A stretch of 64,000 bases of DNA from Limnochorda pilosa (GTDB taxonomy: Bacteria > Bacillota > Limnochordia > Limnochordales > Limnochordaceae), in contig NZ_AP014924.1 in NCBI RefSeq assembly GCF_001544015.1, positions 186,001 to 250,000 of the forward strand. Reading direction: 5' to 3'. The translations under genes and the position numbers were made by a program. Of this stretch, positions 45,007 to 53,864 are shown piece after piece. Positions within the stretch are counted from its first letter, which is position 1. Each line of letters opens with the position of its first letter. The notes under the pieces are model-generated. The model had not been told where the DNA came from, made no database searches, and saw only the letters and a program-made list of their open reading frames with translations.

Positions 45007-45243
45007 ATGCGGTGGATCGGCTGCCTGGTCTGGGCGGGAGTATCGCTCTACGGATCGTACCTGATCGGGCGCGAACTCCTGGCCGTGCTGCGCCGGCGGG
45101 AGCTGCTGGACGCCTTCGGCGAGCGCCGGTCGGCCCTCACGTGGCTCCGGATCGAACTGGGCGGGGTCTGGCTTGCCTCCTCCGCCGCCTGGACGCTGCT
45201 CCTCGCGCTCACGCCCCCCGTCTCCCTCTACTCGATCTTCTGA
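45007..45243 (+). CDS. Small two-helix membrane protein
   Basis: This 78-aa protein has helices at about residues 4-20 (IGCLVWAGVSLYGSYLIG) and 52-70 (GVWLASSAAWTLLLAL) joined by a basic loop. The ATG follows GCAGGAGGTGG. No family is recognised. It lies downstream of the two-component system, with a 107-base gap. Confidence 0.55.
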   Translation: MRWIGCLVWAGVSLYGSYLIGRELLAVLRRRELLDAFGERRSALTWLRIELGGVWLASSAAWTLLLALTPPVSLYSIF

Positions 45244-45324
45244 GGCTGGACCCGCAACACGGCGCGCGAGAGAGAGCGTGCTTCCCTGGTGGACCCTGTT
45301 CCTGCTGGTGGAACCACGACAAGA

Positions 45325-45353
45325 TTGACGACTCCCAATGAATTCGTTACACT
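45325..45353 (+). promoter_or_regulatory. Promoter of the fatty-acid locus (TTGACG-17-TACACT)
   Basis: TTGACG (45325-45330) and TACACT (45348-45353) are separated by 17 bases. Transcription would start near 45360, just before the inverted repeat at 45367-45384 and about 100 bases before the TetR start. Confidence 0.65.
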
Positions 45354-45366
45354 TGATGACAGTTCT

Positions 45367-45384
45367 ACCGACCGTTTGGTAGGT
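45367..45384 (+). promoter_or_regulatory. Probable TetR operator
   Basis: ACCGACC (45367-45373) and GGTAGGT (45378-45384) form an imperfect inverted repeat with a four-base centre and one mismatch. Palindromes of the ACCnACC/GGTnGGT kind are typical TetR-family operators. Lying about 13 bases after the -10 box, it suits autorepression of the downstream TetR gene and its operon. Confidence 0.6.
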
Positions 45385-45462
45385 CGTCATCGGGTGGCGC
45401 CCTGGGTGGATCGTGGGGTGCCGGCCGCGTGCGAGTCCGACGTCCGGGGGGAGCCGTCACCC

Positions 45463-46095
45463 GTGCACGAGACGCGCAAGGAGCAGGTGCTCGAGGCCGC
45501 AGTCCACCTCTTCCGGGCCAAGGGATACCACGCCACCTCGGTCCAGGACATCGCGGACGCGGTGGGGTTGCGCAAGGGCAGCCTCTACCACTACATCCGC
45601 AGCAAGGAAGAGCTCCTTTTCGAGATCATCCACAGCACCATCCAGACGTACATCCACCGCCTGGAATCGATCGCGGCTCGGCCCGAACCCGCCTCCGCCA
45701 GGCTGGCCGCCGCCATCGAAGCCCACATCAAGGCCGTGGCCCAGGACACCGAGGGCTTCGCCATCTTCATCGGCGAGACCCGCGCGCTGGAGCCGGAACA
45801 GCGGCAGCGCATCGAGGAAGCCAGCAGTCAGTACGGCCACCTGCTGGAGCGCCTCATCGAGGAGGCGTCCCTGGAGGGCGCCTTCCGTCCCGCCGACAGC
45901 GCCATGGCCGCCCTGGCCATCCTGGGCGCGTGCAACTGGATGCACCGGTGGTACGATCCTCAGGGGCGTCTGAGCCCAAAGGAGATCGCGGCAGCCTTCA
46001 CGGAGGTATTCTTCGGAGGGCTGCTCCAACAGCCCCAAATCCAGGCCTCCCTTCCCGGCAAAGGCCGGACGGGGGGCGTGACCACGAGGAGGTAG
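45463..46095 (+). CDS. TetR family regulator (FadR-like)
   Basis: This 210-aa regulator has the helix-turn-helix ETRKEQVLEAAVHLFRAKGY then HATSVQDIADAVGLRKGSLY, and a TetR_C ligand domain with ALAILGACNWMHRWYDPQGR as in FadR/YsiA-type acyl-CoA sensors. The GTG follows GGGGGGAG. It heads the fatty-acid locus and probably represses it until long-chain acyl-CoA binds. Confidence 0.88.
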   Translation: MHETRKEQVLEAAVHLFRAKGYHATSVQDIADAVGLRKGSLYHYIRSKEELLFEIIHSTIQTYIHRLESIAARPEPASARLAAAIEAHIKAVAQDTEGFAIFIGETRALEPEQRQRIEEASSQYGHLLERLIEEASLEGAFRPADSAMAALAILGACNWMHRWYDPQGRLSPKEIAAAFTEVFFGGLLQQPQIQASLPGKGRTGGVTTRR

Positions 46096-46103
46096 CGCTC
46101 ACC

Positions 46104-46427
46104 ATGCCGGATCTCAACCGGATCTTCGCCGAGCTCCACCAGAAGCTGGAGGCCGCCCCCGACCGCTGGAAGGAAACCGAGATCTCCTGCCAGTTCGACC
46201 TCTCGGGCGAGGGCGGGGGCACGTACCACCTGGTCCTGGCGGGCGGCCGGGCCGACGTGGGGCCGGGCGCGCCCGACGCCCCCAAGGTGACCCTCTCCAT
46301 GGCGGCCGACGCCTTTGAGCGCATGCTAGGGGGCCAGCTGAACCCCACCGCCGCCTTCATGAGCGGCCAGCTCAAGATCCAGGGAGACATGGGGATGGCC
46401 ATGAAGCTCCAGGGCCTTCTCCAGTAG
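46104..46427 (+). CDS. SCP2 sterol-carrier-domain protein
   Basis: This 107-aa lipid-binding protein has the SCP2 core: CQFDLSGEGGGTYHLVLAGG, VTLSMAADAFERMLGG and LNPTAAFMSGQLKIQGDMGM. Such proteins carry acyl chains or acyl-CoA. The ATG lies eight bases after the TetR stop behind GAGGAGG, so both are on one transcript. Confidence 0.85.
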   Translation: MPDLNRIFAELHQKLEAAPDRWKETEISCQFDLSGEGGGTYHLVLAGGRADVGPGAPDAPKVTLSMAADAFERMLGGQLNPTAAFMSGQLKIQGDMGMAMKLQGLLQ

Positions 46428-46552
46428 CACCGGCGGGAGCGGCGGCGCGAGCCCGTCGAGGGCGCCGGTGCCGCTCCCCGTCCACGGACCGCGGGTTCGT
46501 ACACGGCCGGGCTGCGACAGGGCGGGTCAGCACGGAGGAGGGAGCACAGATC

Positions 46553-47380
46553 GTGATCAACCTGGAGGGCAAGGTGGCCCTGGTGACGGGGGCCTCCCGG
46601 GGCATCGGGCGGGTAGACGCCCTCACCCTGGCCCGGGCCGGGGCCGACGTGGTGGTGACCGACATCCTGCTCGAGTCGGACCTGGAGTCCAGGGCCCGGG
46701 CGGAGCAGTACGGGCCGCTGGCCCAGGTCATGCAGTCCACGGGCCAGGTCTACACCGAGCGGACGGCTGAGGCGATCCGGGCCATGGGCCGCCGTTCGGC
46801 CGCCTACCGGATGGACGTGACCAACCCCGAGCAGGTGCGGGAGGTCTTCGCCCGGGTACGGGAGGAGTTCGGTGGGCTCCACGTCCTGGTGAACAACGCC
46901 GGCACCCTGGACCACCTGGGCCAGATCGAGAACCAGAGAGACGAGCTCTGGGAACGGGACCTGCGGGTGAACCTCACCGGGGCCTACACCTGCTGCAAGG
47001 CCGTCTGGCCTATCATGAAGGAGCAGCAGGACGGCCGGATCGTGAACATGTCCAGCGTGGCCGGCACCCTGGGGGGCTTCGGCCAGGCGAGCTACTCCAG
47101 CACCAAGGCCGGTCTCATCGGGCTCACCAAGAGCCTCGCGCTGGAGGGCGCCCGCCACGGCATCCGGGTGAACGCGGTGGCGCCCGGCATCATCGGCACC
47201 GAGGCCTTCAAGATGGGGACCGGACATCAGGACCGGATGGTGGCCCGCACCGCCTTCCGCCGGGTGGGGGAGCCGGAAGACGTGGCCAACGCCATCGCCT
47301 TCCTGGTGTCGGACCTGGCCCGGTACATCACGGGCGTCGTGCTGAACGTCTCGGGCGGCATCGAGCTCTTCACCTTCTAG
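46553..47380 (+). CDS. Short-chain dehydrogenase/reductase
   Basis: This 275-aa Rossmann enzyme has the cofactor motif TGASRGIGRVDA, NNAGTL, and the catalytic Ser-Tyr-Lys (VNMSSVAG ... YSSTKAG). An insert of about 30 residues near 45-75 lengthens the usual beta2-alpha3 loop. In this context a 3-hydroxyacyl-CoA dehydrogenase role is plausible. The GTG follows GGAGGAGGGAG. Confidence 0.85.
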   Translation: MINLEGKVALVTGASRGIGRVDALTLARAGADVVVTDILLESDLESRARAEQYGPLAQVMQSTGQVYTERTAEAIRAMGRRSAAYRMDVTNPEQVREVFARVREEFGGLHVLVNNAGTLDHLGQIENQRDELWERDLRVNLTGAYTCCKAVWPIMKEQQDGRIVNMSSVAGTLGGFGQASYSSTKAGLIGLTKSLALEGARHGIRVNAVAPGIIGTEAFKMGTGHQDRMVARTAFRRVGEPEDVANAIAFLVSDLARYITGVVLNVSGGIELFTF

Positions 47381-47461
47381 CCGCGGCCTCCGGGCCGGGC
47401 AAGGCCGCGCGGGAGCGGCCCGAGCCCGGCGGGTGAGGTCGCCAGGAAAGGAGTGGATCCG

Positions 47462-48271
47462 TTGGGCCTCATCGAGCACGAGCTGCAGGAGGGCGTGGCG
47501 GTCGTCCGTTTCAACAGCCCGCCGGTGAACGCGCTCTCGCAGGCTTTCTTCGAGGAGCTGGCACGGGTGGTGGCGTGGCTGGAAGGGACGGCCGGCATCC
47601 GGGCGGCTCTTTTCACCAGCGCCTTCCCCGGCGTCTTCATGGCCGGAGCCGACCTGACCGAGTTCCAGCCGGCCGGCGGCGCTGGGGCTCCGGACGCGGA
47701 GCGGCTGCGCGCCCGGGTGTGGGAGACCATCGGCATGTACCACGACCTTTTCGGGCGCATCGAGGCCCTGCCCTATCCCACCGTGGCGGCCATCAACGGC
47801 CACGCGCTGGGGGGCGGGTGCGAGTTCTCCCTGGCCTGCGACTTCCGCCTGATGGTGGACGACGGGCGCTCGGAGATCGGCCTGCCCGAGGTGCGGCTGG
47901 GCCTCTTCCCGGGCGGCGGCGGTACCCAGCGGCTGCCCCGGCTGATCGGAGAGGCACGGGCCAAGGAGCTGATCCTGCGGGGCTGGCGGCTGAAGGCGCC
48001 CGAGGCGCGGCAGATCGGTCTGGTGACCGACCTCTACCCGGCCGAGACCTTCGCGGACCAGGCGCTGGACTTCACCCGGCGGCTGGCGCTGCAGGCCACC
48101 CAGGCCCTGGCCTTCGCCAAGCGGAACGTCCACCGCAGCCTCGAGGTGCCGCTTTCCGAGGGACTCAAGGGTGAGCAGGAAGACTTCGCAGCCGTGGTGG
48201 TCACTGAGGACGCCCGGGAAGGGATTCAGGCCTTCTTCGAGGGACGCAAGGCCAACTTCCGCGGGCGCTGA
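47462..48271 (+). CDS. Enoyl-CoA hydratase
   Basis: This 269-aa crotonase-family enzyme has oxyanion-hole motifs FMAGADLTEF and GHALGGGCEFSLACDF and both catalytic glutamates (GGGCEF; LPEVRLGLFPGGGGTQRLPR), so hydratase rather than isomerase activity is expected. The TTG at 47462 is chosen because AAAGGAG lies eight bases upstream, while GTG 47453 would sit on top of it. Confidence 0.9.
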   Translation: MGLIEHELQEGVAVVRFNSPPVNALSQAFFEELARVVAWLEGTAGIRAALFTSAFPGVFMAGADLTEFQPAGGAGAPDAERLRARVWETIGMYHDLFGRIEALPYPTVAAINGHALGGGCEFSLACDFRLMVDDGRSEIGLPEVRLGLFPGGGGTQRLPRLIGEARAKELILRGWRLKAPEARQIGLVTDLYPAETFADQALDFTRRLALQATQALAFAKRNVHRSLEVPLSEGLKGEQEDFAAVVVTEDAREGIQAFFEGRKANFRGR

Positions 48272-48325
48272 GGCGTCAGCGCCCACCGGCTCGGGGGTTG
48301 GGAGAGAGACCAAGGGGGGTCTCCG

Positions 48326-49489
48326 TTGAGCGAGGCGTGGATCCTGGATGCGGTCCGCACGCCCGTGGGGCGGCGGAAGGGGCGGGTGAGCCGGCTTCAC
48401 CCGCAGGAGCTGGTGGTCCACCTCCTGCACGCGCTGGAGGAGCGGGACCACCTGGACCCGGCCCAGGTGGAGGACGTGATCCTGGGCTGCGTGACCAACA
48501 TCGGGGAGCAGGGCTTCAACATCGCGCGGATGAGCGTGCTGGCGGCCGGGTGGCCCGTGGAGGTCCCGGGCACCACCGTCAACCGCATGTGCGCCTCCAG
48601 CCTCCAGGCGTTCAACTTCGCCGCCCAGGCCATCCGGGCCGGCGACCACGACCTGCTGGTGGCGGGGGGCGTGGAGAGCATGACCCGGGTGGAGATGGGC
48701 TCCGACGGTGGGCCCATGAGCCGCCCGCTGCAGGAGCGCTTCGACCTGGTGCCCCAGGGGATCTCGGCCGAGCTGATCGCCGAGCGGTGGAGGCTGGCGC
48801 GGGAGGAGCTGGACGCCTACTCCTACGAGAGCCACCAGCGGGCCCTCCGGGCCACGGATCGGGGTCACTTCCAGGGTGAGATCGTGCCTCTGCCCGTCCC
48901 GGCGTGGGAGGACCAGCCCGCCGAGGTCCTGGCCGTCGACGAAGGTCCCCGGCGCGACACCAGCCCGGAAAAGATGGCCACCCTCCAACCGGCCTTCAAG
49001 CCCGATGGGGTGGTGACCGCCGGCAACTCGAGCCAGATCTCGGACGGGGCGTCGCTGGTACTGGTGTCCTCGCCCGAGAGGGCGAAGAGCCTGGGGCTCA
49101 GGCCCCGGGCCCGGGTGGTGGCCACCGCGGTGGTGGGGGTGGACCCCGTCATCATGCTCACCGGCCCCATCCCCGCGACGCGGAAGGTGCTCCAGAAGGC
49201 GGGGCTCACCCTGGACCAGATGGACGTGGTCGAGATCAACGAGGCCTTCGCCTCGGTGGTGCTGGCCTGGCAGCGGGAGCTCGATCCTGACATGACCCGG
49301 GTGAACCCCAACGGCGGCGCCATCGCGCTGGGGCATCCGCTGGGGGCTTCGGGCACGCGGCTGCTGGCCACGGCCCTCAACGAGCTGGAGCGACGGGAGG
49401 GCCGCTACGCCCTGATCACCCTCTGCATCGGCTTCGGCCAGGCGGTGGCCACCATCATCGAGCGGATCCAGGAGGCGCGTCCCTCATGA
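48326..49489 (+). CDS. Thiolase (acetyl-CoA acyltransferase)
   Basis: This 387-aa thiolase cleaves 3-ketoacyl-CoA. The nucleophile Cys89 is in NRMCASSLQAF, ALGHPLGASGTRL holds the histidine, and LITLCIGFGQAVATI the second cysteine. The TTG start follows AAGGGGGG. It overlaps the first acyl-CoA dehydrogenase by four bases. Confidence 0.93.
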   Translation: MSEAWILDAVRTPVGRRKGRVSRLHPQELVVHLLHALEERDHLDPAQVEDVILGCVTNIGEQGFNIARMSVLAAGWPVEVPGTTVNRMCASSLQAFNFAAQAIRAGDHDLLVAGGVESMTRVEMGSDGGPMSRPLQERFDLVPQGISAELIAERWRLAREELDAYSYESHQRALRATDRGHFQGEIVPLPVPAWEDQPAEVLAVDEGPRRDTSPEKMATLQPAFKPDGVVTAGNSSQISDGASLVLVSSPERAKSLGLRPRARVVATAVVGVDPVIMLTGPIPATRKVLQKAGLTLDQMDVVEINEAFASVVLAWQRELDPDMTRVNPNGGAIALGHPLGASGTRLLATALNELERREGRYALITLCIGFGQAVATIIERIQEARPS

Positions 49490-50682
49490 TCTCCTTCCAG
49501 CCCGGCCAGGAGGAGAAGGACCTGCGCGACCTGGCCCGGGAGTTCGCCGAGACGCGCCTCCGCCCCGCCGCCCGGGCAGCGGAAGGGGAAGGGGAACCGC
49601 CTGGGGAGCTGGCCCAGGCGTACGAGGAGCTGGGGTTGGGCAGCATCGCCCTCCCCGAGGCGCTGGGCGGTGCGGGCCTCGGCATGGTGGCGGCGTGCCT
49701 GGTTGAGGAGGAACTGGCGTGGGGCGACCCCGGGCTCGCCTTGGCCCTGGGGCAAAGGGGCGCCGCCCTGGCCTTCGCCGCGGACCTGCTGGGGGACGAT
49801 TCCGCCCCCATGCCGGCCGACCTGGTGGGCCCGGGCGCCCTGCTCTGGCCCCAGGCCCCCGACGATCCTCGCGCGGGGACCCGCGGGATCACCTTCACCG
49901 TCCAGGCTCACCCAGGTTCGAGCGCCGAGCACGCGCTGTACGGCCGCGTTCCGGCTGCGGCGGGCGCGGCGCACGCCTCCTGGCTCCTGGTGGCCGCCAA
50001 CCTGGGCGAGGAGACAGCCCTCTTCCGGGTGACCCCGGGCGGGCCCGGCGTGCAGGTCGCGCCGGTGCCACATCCTTTGGGCCTCGCGGCTGCAGGCTTC
50101 GGCGAGCTGGCCCTGGAGGGCGCCGAGGTGGACGCAGGGGCGCTCCTCTGGCGGGGCGACCCGCGAACCCCGGCCCTCCTCCGCGCCCGGGAGCGGGCCC
50201 GCCTGCGGGTGGCCGCGCAGCTGGTGGGCACCGCCCGGGCCGCCCTCGAGTACGCGACGGGCTATGCGGCGGAGCGGCAGGCCTTCGGGGAGCCCATCGC
50301 CCGCTTCCAGGGCGTCTCCTTCATGGTGGCCGAGATGGCCATGGAGGTAGAGGCCGCCCGGAACCTGCTCTGGCAGGCGGCCTGGCGCCTCGATCGCGGG
50401 AAGGCCCCCGCGGGAGCGGCCCAGGCGCTGCTGCAGGCCCGGGCGGCGGCGGTGGCCGTCACCAGTGGCGGGGTGCAGGTGCTGGGTGGCCACGGGTACA
50501 TGGCCGACCACCCCGTGGAGAAGTGGATGCGGGACGCCCGGGCCCTGGGGGTGGCCGTCTTCCCCGAGACCGCGCTGGAGGTGGAGGCGGCGACAGAGCT
50601 CGGCCTGGGCCCCCGATGGACGGCCCCGGGGCTCGCGGCCAGCCGGGATGCAGGCCGGCCTGGAGAGGGGGGCGCGGCATGA
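49486..50682 (+). CDS. Degenerate acyl-CoA dehydrogenase-like subunit
   Basis: This 398-aa protein has the ACAD C-terminal fold (ARAALEYATGYAAERQAFGE then PIARFQGVSFMVAEMAMEVE, and VLGGHGYMADHPVEKWMRDA), but the middle domain lacks the FAD/substrate motif TEPEAGSD. Where the catalytic Glu of YEGTNE should be it reads VFPETALE. It overlaps a complete ACAD gene (ATGA), suggesting a heteromeric enzyme with one active and one structural subunit. Confidence 0.75.
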   Translation: MISFQPGQEEKDLRDLAREFAETRLRPAARAAEGEGEPPGELAQAYEELGLGSIALPEALGGAGLGMVAACLVEEELAWGDPGLALALGQRGAALAFAADLLGDDSAPMPADLVGPGALLWPQAPDDPRAGTRGITFTVQAHPGSSAEHALYGRVPAAAGAAHASWLLVAANLGEETALFRVTPGGPGVQVAPVPHPLGLAAAGFGELALEGAEVDAGALLWRGDPRTPALLRARERARLRVAAQLVGTARAALEYATGYAAERQAFGEPIARFQGVSFMVAEMAMEVEAARNLLWQAAWRLDRGKAPAGAAQALLQARAAAVAVTSGGVQVLGGHGYMADHPVEKWMRDARALGVAVFPETALEVEAATELGLGPRWTAPGLAASRDAGRPGEGGAA

Positions 50683-51890
50683 TCGACTTCGAGCTCAGCG
50701 ACGCACAGCGGAACATCCAGCAATTCCTTCACTGGGTGGCGGAGAGCGAGATCCGGCCCGTCTCCCTGGAGGCGGACGAGGCCCACGAGGTACCCATGAC
50801 GCTCCTTCGGAAGCTGAAGGAGCTGGGGGTGACCATGGATGCGCTCCCCGGGCCCACGTCGTCGGCTTCGGCCGGGTCCGGCGACGGGGATCGCCCGGTC
50901 GAGCGGCAGGGGAACCGGATCGGGGTCCTGGCCGCGGAGGAGCTGGCGTGGGGGGACGCCGCCGTGGCCATCAGCCTGCCCGGGGCAGGGCTGGGCGGCC
51001 CGCCCGTTCAGATGATGGGGACACCCGAGCAGAAGGAGCGGTTCCTGGGCATCTTCAAGGATCCCGAGCCCCGCTGGGGGGCCTACGCCCTCACCGAGCC
51101 CGAGGCCGGCTCCGACGTGTCGGGGATCCGCACCACCTGCCGCAAGGACGGCGACCACTGGGTCCTGAACGGCACCAAGCTCTTCATCACCAACGGCGCC
51201 CGGGCCAGCTGGAACGTGGTCTTCGCCACCGTGGACCCCACCCTGGGGAGAGCCGGGCACCGGGTCTTCGTGGTGGAGAAGGGCACGCGCGGCTTCCAGG
51301 TGGGGCGCATCCTCGACAAGATGGGCATCCGGGCCTCGGAGACGGCGGAGCTGCTCTTCCAGGACTGCCGGGTGCCGGCGGAGAACCTCCTGGGCGGGGA
51401 GGAGCGCTACGCCCAGCGCGAGGGGTTCAAGGCGGCCATGCAGACCTTCGACGTCACCCGGCCCACGGTGGGCGCCATGGCCGTGGGGATCGGACGGGCC
51501 GCCTTCGAGTACACCCGCGACCGGCTGCGGCAGGAGCTGGACCTGAGCCGTCCCATCCCCCGCTACGGCGTCCTCGCCGAGCGGCTCACCCGTATGGAGC
51601 GGGAGCTCCAGGCGGCCCGGCTCCTGGTGTGGCAGGCGGCCTCCATGGCCGACCAGCGGATCCCCAACACCAAGGAGGCGTCCATGGCCAAGGCGTACGC
51701 GGGTACGGTGGCCACCCGGGCCTGCGCCGACGCCGTGGAGCTCCTGGGGGCGGCCGGCGTCCGGCACGACCGCTGGGTGGAGAAGTGGTACCGGGACATC
51801 AAGGTCTTCGACATCTTCGAGGGAACCGGCCAGGTGCAGCGCCTGGTGGTGGCCCGCCGGCTCTTCGAGCAGCTCGGGCTGCGGGTGTAG
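50679..51890 (+). CDS. Acyl-CoA dehydrogenase
   Basis: This 403-aa flavoenzyme has all the motifs: ALTEPEAGSDVSGIRTTCRK, LNGTKLFITNGA, MGIRASETAELLFQDCRVPA and IFEGTGQVQRLVV with the catalytic Glu. A low-complexity Ser/Gly insert (PTSSASAGSGDGD) sits near residue 60. The start overlaps the degenerate ACAD gene. Electrons go to EtfAB encoded just downstream. Confidence 0.9.
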   Translation: MIDFELSDAQRNIQQFLHWVAESEIRPVSLEADEAHEVPMTLLRKLKELGVTMDALPGPTSSASAGSGDGDRPVERQGNRIGVLAAEELAWGDAAVAISLPGAGLGGPPVQMMGTPEQKERFLGIFKDPEPRWGAYALTEPEAGSDVSGIRTTCRKDGDHWVLNGTKLFITNGARASWNVVFATVDPTLGRAGHRVFVVEKGTRGFQVGRILDKMGIRASETAELLFQDCRVPAENLLGGEERYAQREGFKAAMQTFDVTRPTVGAMAVGIGRAAFEYTRDRLRQELDLSRPIPRYGVLAERLTRMERELQAARLLVWQAASMADQRIPNTKEASMAKAYAGTVATRACADAVELLGAAGVRHDRWVEKWYRDIKVFDIFEGTGQVQRLVVARRLFEQLGLRV

Positions 51891-51981
51891 GCGGTCCGTG
51901 TCCAGGTGCGAGCCGGGGCCGCGGAGCGTTCGCGGCTCCAGGGCGACCCCGGCGTTCCCGGTTCCCCAGGGAGGGTTGCCT

Positions 51982-52776
51982 GTGCACACGGTGGTCTGCA
52001 TCAAGCAGATCCTCGACCCGGAGATCCCGCCCCGGGAGTTTCGCGTGGACCCCGAGGCGAAAGAGGCGATCCGGGGCCGCGCCTCGCTGGTGATCGGCCC
52101 CTTCGACCTCAACGCCCTGGAAGTGGCTCTCCAGCTCAAGGAGCGCGACCCCGGCGGCAAGGTCACCGTGGTGAGCCTGGGCGGCGACGAGACCAAGGAG
52201 GCCCTCCGCCGTGCCCTGGCCATGGGCTGCGACGAGGCCGTCTGGATCCACGATCCGGCCCTGGCCCGCCCCGACGCCAGCGCGACCGCCCGCACCCTGG
52301 CGGCCGCGATCGGCAAGCTCGAGCCGGTAGACGTGGTCCTCTTCGGCCGGCAGGCGGGCGACTGGGACCAGGGCCAGGTGGGCCCCATGGTGGCCGAGGC
52401 GCTTGAGCGGACCCTGGTGGCCAACGTCTTCCAGACCCGGGGCCAGGGCGCTTCCCTGCAGATGCTGCAGGCGGCTGAGGGCGGCTACCGGGTGGTGGAG
52501 GCGACGCTTCCGGCCGCGGCCACCGTCACCAACCACGAGTCCAACGCGGCCCGGCTCCCCAAGGTACGGGACATCATGCTCGCCAACCGGAAGCCCATCG
52601 CCGAGTGGGGCCTGACCGACCTGGGCCTCGCACCCGAGGAGCTGGCGGCGCGGGTGGTGGTGGAGGAGCTGGCCATCCCCGCCCAGGAAGGAAGCTGCAC
52701 CTTCGTGGAGGGCGAGAGCCCTCAGGAGAAGGCCCAGAACCTGGCCCGGACCCTGCGGGATCTTAAGGTCATCTAG
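51982..52776 (+). CDS. etfB: Electron transfer flavoprotein beta subunit
   Basis: This 264-aa EtfB opens with VHTVVCIKQILDPEIPPREF and has the AMP-binding region VLFGRQAGDWDQGQVGPMVA and the recognition loop area ATVTNHESNAARLPKVRDIM. The GTG follows GGGAGGGTTGCCT, the same initiation region as etfA. It receives electrons from the acyl-CoA dehydrogenases. Confidence 0.94.
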   Translation: MHTVVCIKQILDPEIPPREFRVDPEAKEAIRGRASLVIGPFDLNALEVALQLKERDPGGKVTVVSLGGDETKEALRRALAMGCDEAVWIHDPALARPDASATARTLAAAIGKLEPVDVVLFGRQAGDWDQGQVGPMVAEALERTLVANVFQTRGQGASLQMLQAAEGGYRVVEATLPAAATVTNHESNAARLPKVRDIMLANRKPIAEWGLTDLGLAPEELAARVVVEELAIPAQEGSCTFVEGESPQEKAQNLARTLRDLKVI

Positions 52777-52787
52777 GAGGGTTGCCT

Positions 52788-53765
52788 GTGCTCTTCGTGG
52801 CGCTGACCGTACCATCGGAAGGCATCGGCCGCCCCGGCCGGGAGGTGCTGGGTCTGGCCCGGCGGCTGGCCGATGGCGGTGCTCCGGGTCCCGTGGTGGC
52901 TGGCATCGCCGGGCCGGGTGCGGCCCAGGCGGCAGCGGAGGCCGTCGGCCTCGGGGCGGACCGGGTGGTGGCCGTGACGGGGCGGGGGGAGACGGCGGAC
53001 CGTACGCTGCTTCTCCGGGACCTGCTGGCCGCCTGGGAGAGGGCCGGAGGCAACGCGGGATGGGTGCTCGTCCCCGGTGACGACGCGGGCCGGGAACTGG
53101 CCCCGCGGCTCGCCTTTCGCCTGAACGCAGGCGTGGTGACCGACGCGGTCCAGGTGGCGTGGGAGGGCGGCCGGCTGGAGACCCGGCGGCCCGTCTACGG
53201 CGGGAAGGCGGTGGCCGCCCTGGCTCTCCAGGGCCAGGTGGGCGTCATCCAGGTGAAGGATCGCGCCTTCGATGCCGCCGAGCCCGACCCGGCGCGCACC
53301 GGCCAGGCCGAAGAGATCCCGGCGGAAGGCGGCTCGCCTCGCATGAAGGTGGTGGAGCAGGTCCGGGAGGAGGTCGAGGGCATCCCCATGGAGGAAGCGC
53401 CCGTGGTGGTCGCCGGTGGACGGGGCATGGGCGGGCCCGAACCCTTCCAAACGGAACTGAACGAGCTCGCCCGGATCCTGGGCGGCGCCGTGGGCGCGTC
53501 CCTGGCCGCGGTGGATGCCGGCTGGGTGCCCCCCTCGTACCAGGTAGGGCAGACGGGGAAGAGCGTCGCGCCCAACCTCTACGTGGCCGTAGGCATCTCC
53601 GGCGCGAGCCAGCACGTGGCCGGCATCGCGGGCGCCAAGCACGTGGTGGCCATCAACAAGGACGCGGAGGCGCCCATCTTCCGCGTGGCCGAGCTGGGGT
53701 TGGTGGGCGACTGGAAAGAGGTCCTCCCCGCCTTCATACAGGCGGTGCGGGAGCTGCGGGGCTAG
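52788..53765 (+). CDS. etfA: Electron transfer flavoprotein alpha subunit
   Basis: This 325-aa EtfA has an N-terminal Rossmann-like domain and the C-terminal FAD domain [35 protein letters not shown] then [19 protein letters not shown]. The GTG at 52788 has GGAGGGTTGCCT upstream. It forms a heterodimer with EtfB and passes electrons to FadF. Confidence 0.95.
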   Translation: MLFVALTVPSEGIGRPGREVLGLARRLADGGAPGPVVAGIAGPGAAQAAAEAVGLGADRVVAVTGRGETADRTLLLRDLLAAWERAGGNAGWVLVPGDDAGRELAPRLAFRLNAGVVTDAVQVAWEGGRLETRRPVYGGKAVAALALQGQVGVIQVKDRAFDAAEPDPARTGQAEEIPAEGGSPRMKVVEQVREEVEGIPMEEAPVVVAGGRGMGGPEPFQTELNELARILGGAVGASLAAVDAGWVPPSYQVGQTGKSVAPNLYVAVGISGASQHVAGIAGAKHVVAINKDAEAPIFRVAELGLVGDWKEVLPAFIQAVRELRG

Positions 53766-53864
53766 GGGACGCCACCGCTGGGGGTGGCATGCGAGCGGCG
53801 GCACCCGGGCGGACCCATCGAGGCCTGGGCCGGGGTGAGAGGCCGCCCGATCGGGGGGAAACGG

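Noticed and set aside
45998-49336. A 1112-codon minus-strand frame across the SDR, hydratase and thiolase genes
   Set aside because: It is opposite three well-supported genes and rich in His/Gly/Arg without domain similarity, a codon-bias artefact of high GC.
53771-53788. Six-base-pair hairpin after etfA as terminator
   Set aside because: It is short, without a T-run, and lies before fadF in an apparent operon. It could arise by chance in GC-rich DNA.
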